Position numbers and translations under genes: made by a program
Notes under the pieces: generated by a model
What the model was told of the DNA's origin: nothing
Database searches by the model: none
The model's input: only the letters and a program-made list of their open reading frames with translations
Shown here: one piece after another, positions 23,901 through 35,070 of the stretch
How the letters are laid out: each line of letters begins with the position of its first letter
Position numbering within the stretch: the first letter of the stretch is position 1
From: Chrysomallon squamiferum
Taxonomy: Eukaryota > Mollusca > Gastropoda > Neomphalida > Peltospiridae
DNA length: 64,000 nt
Direction: 5' to 3'
Assembly (NCBI GenBank): GCA_012295275.1
Contig: CM022676.1
Location: 15,454,622 to 15,518,621 of the forward strand

Positions 23901-26145
23901 AAATGCCAGGCCGAGTGGGCAAAGGTTTGTAGTGTTTTCTGTTGTCTGTTTGCTCGTACTGACAATCCTCAAATTTTTCTGAACTACCGTGGAATTTATA
24001 AACTTTTCTTCGTTTTCTTGGTACAGGAATAAGTATGCCGAGCCATACGGGTAGGAACCAGTCTCTAAAAGGAGTATGTAAGAGTTGGTCGTAGTGCATC
24101 TCTTTAACATGACCTGTCAGATACAGATTTCTCACTATTCCGTTATCTATCAGTTCGTGTTGTTCTTTTTTCTCAAGAAGACTTTTCTGACACCCAATAT
24201 AATTTGTTTTCAACACGTCGTAATTTTTTCCGTTAATGGTATACTTTTTTCGCATTTCCTTGATTTCATAAGTTTTAACTTTTTCATTCTTACTTCTTTT
24301 ACCAACACGAACGAGATTTGTTCTTTTAAACTCGAGGATTCCTTCAAGGAATTGGTCCAATGCGTGATTCGTATAACACAGAACTAAAATGGGGTTTTCT
24401 CTGTCTCCTTCCCAGATATCTCTGTTTCTTAATAAAGTTTCTATTATTTTTAGTCCTATATATGTTTTTCCCGTTCCTGGAGGGCCCTGGATGAGGACAA
24501 ATTCTTTGGTCAGGGCTTGTTGAAACGCCTTGAACTGAGCCGCCTCCAGTTTCAGAGTCTCTGGCTGGGTCCACTTGTTCAGATTCAGAACAGGAACGCC
24601 ATTGTGGCTCTCATCCTCATCGTCTGCTGCTTCACTAAAACTGTCTGTATCTTTTATTTCTCCCCTGCTTGTCAGTGGTGTTGTGGACGAAATTTTCTTA
24701 ATAGTTTTGTTGTTTTCAGCCTCAGATGTCTTAGTCTTGTTCTGGAATTGATAGTGAGCATTTTCTTTGTCTCTCAGATAGGCTGGCTGTTTCACTTCAG
24801 TTGTACAGTGTACAATGTATTCCTCGAACGGAAGCTTGTTAATATTCTGCAGAGATGACAAGACGTAGCAATATGCTTCAAAGTAAGCCGGTGTTTCCAA
24901 CATCACCATCGGCTTCGTCAAATCGATTCCTGTGATGCCTACAACATGCTCTTCAAAAATCTCAACTGTGACTACACCGTTGTCATCCTTTACAGGCCCC
25001 GATTCAACAGTTGCAATGGTAAACGTTTTGAAACAGTTGCTCGACAGACAAACCAGAGAACCATATTTCAGTCGTTTCGTGTACTCCCACTGGATGTCTT
25101 TCAGTTTGCTTGTGTCAAATGTCACAGTATGCACGAACTTTGCATTTTTGAAATCTGAATTTAGTATTCTGACACCTTTATACGTGCGAAGAGAAACACC
25201 TTTTCCTGGTTGCTGGTGAAACGATACATATTCATGAATAGCTTCGTACAACGGCTGAATGAAATCTTCCCTCAACAGTCTGAACTGTACATCGAGGTAG
25301 TCGTCGAGATCGTAGTACGCACCTCTTTTCTTCATCCTGCGAAGGAAGGGCGCGTTTGTGCGATAAACGTCATCGTACGTTGGCATCACTGAAATTCTTC
25401 TGAAGTCATTCGGAAGTGACGGTTTCTTTGCTGCTGTTACTCTGTCACTTTGAGCCTTTTTCATCATTGACGTTTTCAGTTCTAAGAGTTGTTTTGTTTT
25501 CATGTCTATCGTCTCAGGGACAGACAACCCACGTTTTCTTAAACTGGCCACGACGTCGTCTACAAGGGAGTTAACTCCTGCAACCTGTACGATGGTATGA
25601 GGCAGCCGCAGAGATAACTGTACAAGCAGGTCAAGAACATCGGCTATAAATGGAAGTGACATTTTCTCAGCAGCTACTGAACAATCAGCAGATATCTCCC
25701 TCAACAGTGGCGGAACCGTGCGTTCTAAAAACAGCGATCTCTCGACATCAAGTAGAAGGTTAAATACTTGTTCTGTGTGTACTTCGCAACTGCACGACTT
25801 TGCTAGTAATTTTGTTATCAAACACACATCACTTGACGAAAGTCTTCTTTGAGTCAGAAGTCTGAAAAACTGTTTTTGTCTATCCTTGAGTTTATACAAC
25901 AGTTTTTCATTGTCTTTCTCCTTCAATTCGTTCAGTTCAAGCAGCAGTGCTTCATCATTCTTCTCCTTCATTTTGTTATGATCAAACAGCTGTGTTTCAT
26001 CATCATCCTTCAATTCATTCAGTTCAAACTGCAGTTTTTCATCATCATCCTTCTGTTTATTCCGTTCAAACTGCAATGTTCCATCGTCCTTCTCCTGTAT
26101 GTCCTCAAGGTAAGAATCATTTACTCCTCCGTATTTTGAACACAT
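20991..26145 (-). CDS. ZNFX1: ZNFX1-like SF1 RNA helicase with NFX1-type zinc fingers, first coding exon
   Basis: One exon of 1718 codons. The ATG at 26145 has an in-frame TGA 18 nt upstream, supporting the start. An acidic, heptad-like stretch (residues 15-85) with repeated LNELKEKD-type units precedes a helical region. FRRISVMPTYDD and YLDVQFRLLREDF (about 250-290) are hallmarks of the ZNFX1 family. The helicase core follows: Walker A QGPPGTGKTY (about 552), IIEEAAEVLEGHV (about 868), GDHQQLRPSP (about 897), EQQHRMRP (about 937), VDNYQGEENDI (about 1050) and VALSRARMG (about 1088). Cys/His-rich NFX1-type fingers with repeated CGHE cover about 1160-1455. The exon ends GWLKCQA|G at a strong donor, 20990 GTGAGA. 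ZNFX1 in animals is a cytoplasmic RNA helicase used in antiviral sensing in vertebrates and small-RNA inheritance in worms; that role here is by homology. The joined protein would be about 2270 residues, longer than vertebrate ZNFX1 (about 1900). Confidence 0.93.
22078..22400 (-). repeat. Four near-identical 78-nt units encoding NFX1-type fingers
   Basis: The unit encodes 26 residues of the form CSTVLECGHEIEVLCHERDK plus a short linker. Four copies in a row differ at few positions. NFX1 fingers usually diverge more between repeats, so these were duplicated or homogenised recently. Confidence 0.85.
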
Positions 26146-26844
26146 TATGCTTTTGTTATTTCACGTGTCTTCTTATCTTTTCATCTTTCAATTTATCTTC
26201 TGACTACTTAATTTATTAATGTCATTTGTTTCACTTTACCGTTATGTTTAATGTTTCACTTTGTCTTTTGGTGTACAAGATGGATTTTTCCCAGTTTCAA
26301 TTCATGTTTTGACGTTTCAGTTTAGGTTTACTCGTTTCAATATAACCTTATTTTGTGAAGTAAATAAAACTCCTTAATAGCACACTGAAACAAAGAAACC
26401 AGAAACCAGTTACTTTTTGTTTATTCTTCACTATTGTACTGACGGATGTATGTATGTTTATGTATGTATATATGCAAGTGGAAACATACATACATACAAA
26501 CACATATACATGCATGCATACACATACACATACATACATATATATACACACGCACGCAAAAACAAACACATACACAAATATATTTACAGAAAAGTACGCA
26601 CTTACGAACTTTTAAAGGCAGTTTTAGAATTATAAAGTTCCGTTAATTGGCGGTGAAGATATAGCGAGTTGAGTGTGACAAAGTAAACCAGCTTTGTATT
26701 TTTTCCTCTCCGGTGGATTCTGTTTTTCCTTGGATTCCGTGGTTTTCACCGATGTCCTCAGACTTTTGGTATGTTTTGGCTTCGGTATATATATATATAC
26801 ACACATACAACATACAGAGACACGCAAACACACATGTATGTATG

Positions 26845-26878
<34 letters not shown>

Positions 26879-26984
26879 CGTGCAACTTAAATTTATATTA
26901 ATGTAATAACTTGATTTACATAAATTAGAAAGTTAATAAAATATCTAGAGTTATTATACGTAAAAGAAATGTGTCAAATCAAAC

Positions 26985-27050
26985 ACAGTGTCATAGATAA
27001 CGTGCTTTACGTTAAGTAAAGACGAGATTATCTCTCTTCGTGATATATAT
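26985..27050 (-). repeat. Copy of the GATAATC...GGTTATC dispersed element
   Basis: The reverse complement reads GAGATAATCTCGTC...GTTATCTATGACACTGTG, matching the copies at 5107 and 57606. Confidence 0.5.
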
Positions 27051-27130
27051 ATATATATATTTATCTGTTTGTGTAGAGAACTAAAAACTATGTCTAGGAA
27101 GGATCAAGGTACGATGTTACTATTCACTGA

Positions 27131-27785
27131 TACTGAGTTGAGGCTACATCACTAATATGCTGTTTTACTGAACTTTGAATTTCTGAAAGAAGAATAATAA
27201 TAATAAGAATAATAATAACAATTCCTTTATGCAGTTCATTGCTTAGTACTATAACTGTTCTGTTTCATCTATTTAAATTTGTTTGCATATGAATAAGTAG
27301 ATTCTATACTGAAAAGTCGAATATTTCTACGATCCGTATTTAAAATGTCTGTCCTCTGAGAGTATATATTATGTTTTGTCAAGCCTAAAGTAGAAAAAAA
27401 TAATTTTTGTTATAAAAATTAAAATTCGAACATAAAATTCGAGTGAGAGAAGGAAAAAATATGAACAACCACTGTACTGATAAAAATTCAAATGGTTTCA
27501 GATTATATGATTATACACTCTTAGGTGCACATTATCGATTGCAGTAAGGATATACACAGAAAATAGGTACTCAGTATACATCTACATTTATATACTAATA
27601 AATATAAATGGCTCTATCAAACTGACAAAAGTGTGTCTATTCCCATAGTTAGTCTAGATGTTTTGTTCATTTGTTCACAATGCCTGTGACTTTAGAAACA
27701 CAATCCATTAACAGTAAATTATTGTGTCTGTCTATCAGAAATTCAAAGTTCAGTAAAACAGCATATCAGTGATGTAGCCTCAACT

Positions 27786-27790
<5 letters not shown>
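27131..27790. mobile_element. Non-autonomous TA-flanked inverted-repeat element (MITE-like)
   Basis: Arms of 54 bp at 27133-27186 and 27735-27788 are reverse complements with a single mismatch, beginning CTGAGTTGAGGCTACATCAC. Each arm is flanked outside by TA, the target duplication of Tc1/mariner elements. The interior of about 550 bp has no transposase frame. This fits an internally deleted or non-autonomous mariner-type element. Confidence 0.8.
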
Positions 27791-27840
<50 letters not shown>

Positions 27841-28646
27841 TGTATGTATTTATGTAAGTAGTAAATCAATAAGTGTCTGGAAGCTGTTGGAGGAAAAAAA
27901 AACTAAATAATAATAATCATAATAATAATAATAATAATAATAAATATATAATAATAACAACAACAACACTAATAATAAATTAATTAATTAATTAATCTTG
28001 TTTATTTGCATTTTACGCTTCAAGTTTAAGGTAAAGATAATATAACAAATAAAACAGAAGAGAACAAAGTGTGTGTTTAATTAGTTTTGAAATAAAAAAG
28101 TCTACATACCCAGACCGAACATTTGCAGTCAGCTTTATCAGCAGATGTATCTGATGACGTGGTATAGACACTGAGTTTTATTTACTGCTGATGTAAACGA
28201 TAACGTTTCAACGAAATTAACTGATAAGAGTACTTTCACTTTAATTACCGTATACATCACAGTACAGGGGACAAAATGTAGAAACATTTTTTTCAGTTAA
28301 GAAAAATAAAAAATAAAATGGCATATAAATACCTTACGGTCAAACACATTTACATACGCATATAAAAACGCATACACAAATATATGTGAAGCATACGTAA
28401 ATGTATAAGCCAGAAACACATACAGATAAGACTTCTACACTTCCGCACACATACGTTACACTAAATAAGTCAGTCTAAAGGAAGTGGTTGGAACTGGTAA
28501 AAAAAATGAGTAGTAGCCGCAAACTTGCTGAAAGTATCTGATTATAAATTTATAAATTGTTATATTTCACAATTCTATACTGTAATACTGTTCTGATATT
28601 TTATCAGAAATTGATTCTTTAAATCTGGTACCAATCTTTTTTTTTC

Positions 28647-28690
<44 letters not shown>

Positions 28691-28766
28691 CATATATTAA
28701 TATATGTATATATATATATGTATATTTTTATTTTTTTTTTTTTTTTTTTTTTTTTTTCACTTTCAG

Positions 28767-28925
28767 ATCTTTGGTCTGCTAGGAGGCTGGTAGAGAACGA
28801 AACTACTAGAAGCAAGAGGCTCTTTTATTTGAGGAAATATGTTTGGAAAGCCCTTCTTCGCACTTTAAAATTCATAAAGAAAACATGGAGTGGAAGGAGC
28901 ATGACAATACAGTACTCTAAATAAG
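28767..28925 (+). CDS. Possible exon of an unrecognised gene
   Basis: After a poly-T tract and TTTCAG, a short frame rich in basic residues reads LWSARRLVENETTRSKRLFY and ends WSGRSMTIQYSK before TAA, with a possible AAG|GTGATA donor just beyond. The phase would fit the exon at 29138, but the stop falls one codon before the junction. It may be an alternative last exon or chance. Confidence 0.25.
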
Positions 28926-29137
28926 GTGATACACGTCTGCTTCTTTCAAGGTCAAGGTGAACCGGTTTTTTAAGTTTAGAGTGTTTATATTTCAACTTTT
29001 CGTTGCGGTTTAAAAAGTGATATTAACACACACAAATATTCAAATACACGAAGAAACAGGCATAGAGACATGCACATAAATTTGGATTTTGTCTTAATAT
29101 TTTTGTTTTGTTTTTCGTTTTATTTTATATTTTAAAG

Positions 29138-29352
29138 GTGGTTACTCTGCAGCTTCAAGTGACTACAGTAAACTAAAAGTGGAGGGTAGCAGGCCAATCA
29201 GCGGTAAGAACGGACTCCTAGGATACACGGGGAAAATTGGTGACTGGAAAATTACGGTCCGGAACAAGAGCTCATGGCAAAATCCGAAGCCAACCCTGTC
29301 ATTTACGTCAAAGGACGGTAGAACAGTGATAAAAATCAGATACAAAAATTAA
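29138..29352 (+). CDS. Terminal exon of an unrecognised gene
   Basis: After TTTTAAAG, an open frame of 70 codons reads GGYSAASSDYSKLKVEGSRP, GLLGYTGKIGDWKITVRNKS and ends DGRTVIKIRYKN with a TAA stop. Base composition is clearly less AT-rich than the surroundings, and the alternating hydrophobic pattern (WKITVRN, TVIKIRY) suggests beta strands. I do not recognise the family. The exon would need phase-1 upstream exons, of which only the weak candidate at 28767 is visible. Confidence 0.45.
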
Positions 29353-32299
29353 CAAGTATTTCTCTATTCTTGCTTTTATTAAAGAAAAATTCTGGAATAA
29401 AACAAATACATTATGTTTGAAAAATTCCTCTGATTTTACATTATAGTTATTCTTAAACTCATAACTGACAGGAATTTTAACATTAAAATAGATGGTGGAA
29501 TGAATTGCTTCAATATAGAGACCAAGACTAAGTATGTAGTCCGCATCGTCTTAAGGTATAGGCACACTGGGCGTTACCTATGGGGACCTCTGGTCAAGTA
29601 ACACGTGCAGTCAGTGTATGCGAGTATGTACGGGTCCCAGTGCTTTGCTTCATCCGGAGCCGATGACGCTGATAAGATGATCAACGAAAATATCTAGCGA
29701 CACTGAGACACGTAAAGATGAATTGTGTCTGTTCGCAGCAACATGTCTAATAGACTGAAAAATGTTCTTCTTTTCCATACATGTTTTGTAAAAACACTGC
29801 AAGTTCTGAACATTAAGTTTACGCAGATTTACCCGTGTTACTCACTATCAAGCGCTCGATTTCAATCTACCGTAAGGGAGGTAATCCATAATAACTATTG
29901 AATGCGGAAGTTATGCCTTAAGTGGTCATTTGATCGCTCTGCTTGTCACGTTGCCTTTAAATCGATCTAATACTTATGATTTCAGAAACGAAATTGCTGA
30001 CTTTGTCAGCCACATCTTCAAAGTAAGTGAATGCAATTTTCTTTTTACATATGGTTATTCTTCTGTCTGTCGTGTATACATTTTTTGCTAATAACAGGTA
30101 ACTTGTCGCGATCCTCGCCTGAACTTACTAATTAATATGAATCTTAATAGTAAGTTCTTAACTATCTGTTAAACTAAGTAAGCCAAGAACATAAACATGA
30201 AAGCAGCGAAGCACCTTCGGCCACATTTAACAGTTATTCACATTATAACTTTTCGTGTAACCGTTTAAAATTAATTAGCGAATATTTAATTTTTAAATTT
30301 CTATTTTTTTATATATGCATGTATGAAATTACAGTGTGTGTGGGTTTTTTTTGTTTTTGTTTTGTTTGGTTGTTTTTTTTTGTTTGTTTTTATTTAAAAT
30401 TAAACAATTATAAATATTTTATATTTGATTTCTAAAATTATTCATGCATCAGTGTTTACTTGTAAACTGGAAATTAACTTAGTTTGTTACATCTATCTAC
30501 TTATCTGTGTTTTCACATGCATACATGCATATAAAGGATACCAGTAATACATTTCTTTATAAAAAAATAAAAAACACCTAAATAAGCTGTAGACTGTGTC
30601 AGTACTTATTTATAGTAATATCAATAATTATAGTCTTCTTTAATTTCACTGTTGAATTATCCATCTGGCTATATATATGTGTGTAATATATATATATATA
30701 TATATATATATATGACTGTAAATATATATGCATATACATATCTACCGGTCTACATGTATATGTACACTATAGATTATCTGTGTGTTTGTATCTGTGAGTC
30801 TATATATAGCTCTATGAGTAATTTATATACATCACAGTGTCCATACCTGTTAAGGAGCTTAAAAAATAAACTGACATCAATCTCTATGAAACAATAATTG
30901 CATCTATCCACTAGAGAAATAAACACAACACATGTTAATGTATACATTATACCCTATCAGCATAAGAACAGACAATGGCTTACCATACTCTTACATAAAG
31001 AAAATGTCATTTGCAAACACTGCTTTCCTGCCTGACTATCAAATCTGTCTTTTTTCTGCTAACTATGAAATACCAGTCCTATTGAAGCAAATCCATCGAG
31101 TTGAAAAATTAGTTGTAAAAGTAAAATGTGGTGTGACAGAAAACTAATTAATAAAATCAATTGTTAACATAATCAACATCATACATTAGTTAAAAAATCA
31201 ACATCATACATTATGAGTTACAAACATCCTATAATTCTTTTCATTTTATTTACATATATGTATTTGTGTATGTGTTTGTATATAGTTGTACATATTTATG
31301 AATTTAGTTAATAAACTGAATAAAGTTTTAGTAACCTGTATATTGCTGCGGTTGTATTAATTTACAATACAATGACAAAATACTTAATCTATGTAAAGTA
31401 GATGATACCAGGCTTTGATGAAAACATGTAATTTACATATCAATTAAATAACAACTCAGTGGGCTGTCTTTGCAAAGGAAACAAGTCTGAAAACAAGAAA
31501 ACTCTGAATAAATGCGGGTTATATTTGATAATTTATATGTAACAACCTGACCTCAGATCATGTTCCTTCAAAGTTGTCACTATTTGATTTTTACCTGTCA
31601 GCTGTAATTTATTATATTCTTTTTTGGATAACAAAATCACTACATGAATTAATAATAGGAAGATGGTAAAACAGTAGATGGATCTCACATTCTGTTTGCT
31701 GTGAGTTCAAATCTCCAGAACTAACTAGTTTATAATAAAATTTGAAAACTAAATTATGAAACTGCAATTTTATATTTTAGAAACAATCTTTATTTTTCTG
31801 TTTAATTTTTTTGTGTGATTGTTTTAGTTCATGCAGTCAAAGGTTCTAATGTTTTTGGTTGTCCAGATCATCTGATGTGTGTATGCATAGTAAATGAAAA
31901 GAAATATTTAAAACAAGGAAAAACAGAAAAATAAATATTTTTGTAATAATTATTTTAGTAGCAATATAGGGTTGTGCTGTATTTAAGAAATAGCATTTAC
32001 AGTGTACAGGTTTCAAAACTTTGATATATCAGGACAGTTTATTTACTAGTTTGAGATATCAATATGTCTCCCTCTGTGACTACCTATTTATTTATTGATC
32101 AGTTTATCGATCTGTCTCTACATCTACATATCTGTTTCTGCAGATAATGACAAGAATTTACTACTGAGTGTGTGGGTAAATGTAGGTGCAGATAGAATAT
32201 TAAACATGTAAACACATGTTGTTTGTTTTTAAATAAACATTTTTTAACATTTTTGTCCACAGATTCTTCACTTCTACAGATGAACTCATTCAGTGAAGT
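29353..32299. other. Intergenic region upstream of PCSK7, with a candidate non-coding first exon
   Basis: The part at about 29550-30022 is richer in G+C and ends at a consensus donor AA|GTAAGTG (30023), so it could be the promoter and 5' untranslated exon of PCSK7. This is inferred from composition and the donor only. Further on are AT-dinucleotide runs (30686-30712), the PCSK7 exon ghost at 31661 and otherwise featureless AT-rich DNA. Confidence 0.35.
31661..31735 (+). pseudogene. Ghost copy of PCSK7 exon 6 and its donor
   Basis: GATGGTAAAACAGTAGATGG ... GCTGTGAGTTCAAATCT matches exon 6 and the start of intron 6 (35149-35225) over about 75 bases with about ten changes. It includes the donor and some 35 bases of intron. 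The coding sense is recognisable (DGKTVDG as in the real exon), but the first part of the exon and an acceptor are missing. Confidence 0.75.
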
Positions 32300-32842
32300 A
32301 TGCAACTGCAGACATGTCAGTCTTGTTATCATGGCAACAGGGTTTTCTGCCTCGTTTTCATTTTTGTCTTTCTCACTGTTGTGATATGCAGCCAGTCACT
32401 GACGTTGAGTGGAGAGAAGAAAATTGATCATTTTGACCACAGTGGAAACCACGAAGACACACTGTGCTGGACGGTGAAAATCCACAACAGAGTTCAACAT
32501 TCCATACCACTTCAAGGGAGACAACTTGTCCTTTCTGCAGCAGACATCAGGCTTGTCTCTGTGGGACAGATATCAAATTTCCTAAACCATTTCACTTTCT
32601 GTTTCTGGCCAGACACTTTAGAACTGAGTGACACAAGTAAACAGAACTATGAAGATTTACACAAAGTGCATCAGTTTCTCTTGAAGAAAAAGCGTCACAG
32701 ATTCAACACTGTGAGGAAAACAGTAGAGAGTTGGTTGCAGGGAGACAACTCTGTTGAGTGGTTTAGTCCCAACGTAGTGAGAGTCAGACAGAAAAGATCT
32801 CTTCATTTTGAAGATCCGTTCTTCACACGACAGTGGCACTTG
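32300..32842 (+). CDS. PCSK7: PCSK7 exon 1: signal peptide and prodomain
   Basis: TGA AGT ATG at the start places a stop in frame just upstream, supporting this ATG. A hydrophobic run [15 protein letters not shown] (residues 16-30) is the signal peptide. The prodomain ends VRVRQKR|S (Arg166), a furin-type autoprocessing site. The exon closes RQWHL at TTG|GTAAGT in phase 0. Confidence 0.9.
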
Positions 32843-33648
32843 GTAAGTAAACAATTTGCATAATGTATCTCCAGTTGTAGTGAAAGTAGAACTTAGCTCC
32901 ATTGTGTAGCCTCCACTCAAACAGTGACACAGCATCAGATATGTCTGTTTATGTGGACTCACTAACCAGTTTCTTCTTAATACACTTTGATTAACATTTT
33001 AGTGTTACATACTTTCATGAATATGAAATAGCAGACTGTAACAATGAGAGATAATTTATTGTGTTAATTTAAATTAGATGTGTTTTATCTAAAATTACTA
33101 AAATAATTTTTATTTTGTTTTATTTTATTAATATATGTATTTATTTGTTTATTTATTATGTTTATTATATTTATTTATTTATTTGTTTATTTTTTATTTT
33201 ATTTTATTTATTATATTTATTTATTCATGTATTTATTTATTTATTTATTAAACAGAGGAACAACTTGTTGTCTGGAATGGATATCAATGTCACTGGAGTC
33301 TGGGAACGAAACATAACAGGAATTGGTGTCACTGTTGCTGTTGTTGACGATGGTAAATACATATTTGATATAACTAAATACAGTTCTTATAGTTAATAAT
33401 AGTAAATACTTTTGTTTTAGTTGATAAATAAATATTGCTGCTGATTTCTAAAGTTAACAGATTTCAAAACTCAAATTTAGTTATCTGTATTTTGGTTTCA
33501 GTTAGATTTGTTCAAGTTCTTTGAGTACAAGTTTGAAATTCTGTATACATAAAACAGTATTGAAATGTTCTTTCTCACTCTCTGTTCTGTTTATATATCT
33601 GTAATCTCTCTATTTTTTTTTTCTGTCTGTGTAACCTATGTCATTCTG

Positions 33649-33722
<74 letters not shown>

Positions 33723-35022
33723 CTGAAAGGGCAATACAATCTCGTCTAATAAAAGAAAGAAATCTCATTTCAAATGTTGGATATGAAAGTGAAAAAAGGA
33801 AGTTGATAATAAAAAAACAAACTTGACAAATTCTATTCTATAAAATGAAATGGGGAAAAAAAATTCTTGTATGTGTAGTTATTGTTATTTTTGACTGCTC
33901 TCTATACTATTTATGGAATTTTTCATTTTACTGATATTTTTATTTCCAGGCTTGGAGTGGACAAACCCTGACATTCATGACAACTACAACTACCACGGCA
34001 GCTGGGATCTCAATGATGATGATTCTGACCCTATGCCTAGTGACCACAAAGGTGAGTATCAGTTAATTTATTTTTATTAACTTTGTGTGTACCTTGAGTT
34101 AAACCATTTGGTTTGGGTAGCACTTGTACTTGTTTCATCATCATCACTATTGTCATCATCATCTCATTATCATAAACAACATTACATTATTCATATTTTG
34201 TTTTGATATTTTCATGAAAAATAGCCATAAACATTAAGATTATTTTACCATGATGGAGTCCTTATTTCTGCTTTTATCAGTTCTTTTCTGGGGCAGTAAA
34301 ACATCTTAGAAAATAATAAAATATTACCCTAAATTTAAATCTAAAGTCTGTTACTGAATATAGAGATTATGGTTTTGAATAAAAGTAAAAGCTTGAACAC
34401 TAAAATTAAAACTATTCTGATTATTTTGTTGCAGCCACAAACCATCATGGTACACGATGTGGTGGTGAGATTGCTGCTGTTGCTAACAATGTTTGTGGTG
34501 TTGGTGTCGCTTACAAGGCAGGAATTTCAGGTAAGAATTAAATATTTAAATTAATGAAATGTAATAATTTAAATATGGCCATGACAGTATGAAATTCAGT
34601 GAAAAATAAATAACTTAGTTGAATAATTAAATAAATAAATTAAAAAAAAAAAATGAAAGAACAAATAAAAGAAAATATAAAGATAAATATAGTTTGTTTA
34701 AAACAAATTACTTGTGTTTTATTCTGAGCAGGTTTGAGAGTTCTCGATGGACCAATGACAGACAGTCTGGAGGCTTCAGCTTTTACAAAAAAACTCCAAA
34801 TTAATGACATTTACAGCTGCAGGTGATTTTCATAAACATTTATTAAATTAATAAAACATGTATTTGCCTTATTTTTTTATCATGCTTGTATTTTGTTTCT
34901 TTTTGCTGATTTCATATTATTTTCAAAACAGTCTGTTCTGTCAATGAATTAGTTATTTTGGTAGAGTAATGAATTCTCAAGCTGGTGATTTAGCTTCATA
35001 TCTTGTTAGTGGACACAAAATA

Positions 35023-35070
<48 letters not shown>

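Larger units (their letters stand above)
26146..28766. other. Intergenic region upstream of the ZNFX1-like gene
   Basis: It holds TATG/CATA-type simple repeats (26440-26580, 26790-26880, 27790-27850), the inverted-repeat element at 27131, ATT runs near 28650 and a poly-T tract at 28731-28757. No convincing coding sequence was found. The ZNFX1-like promoter should lie in the first few hundred bases but no motif stands out. Confidence 0.6.

Noticed and set aside
21179-26219. Many plus-strand frames between 21179 and 26219
   Set aside because: Shadows of the ZNFX1-like exon in other frames. None has its own domain or splice signals.
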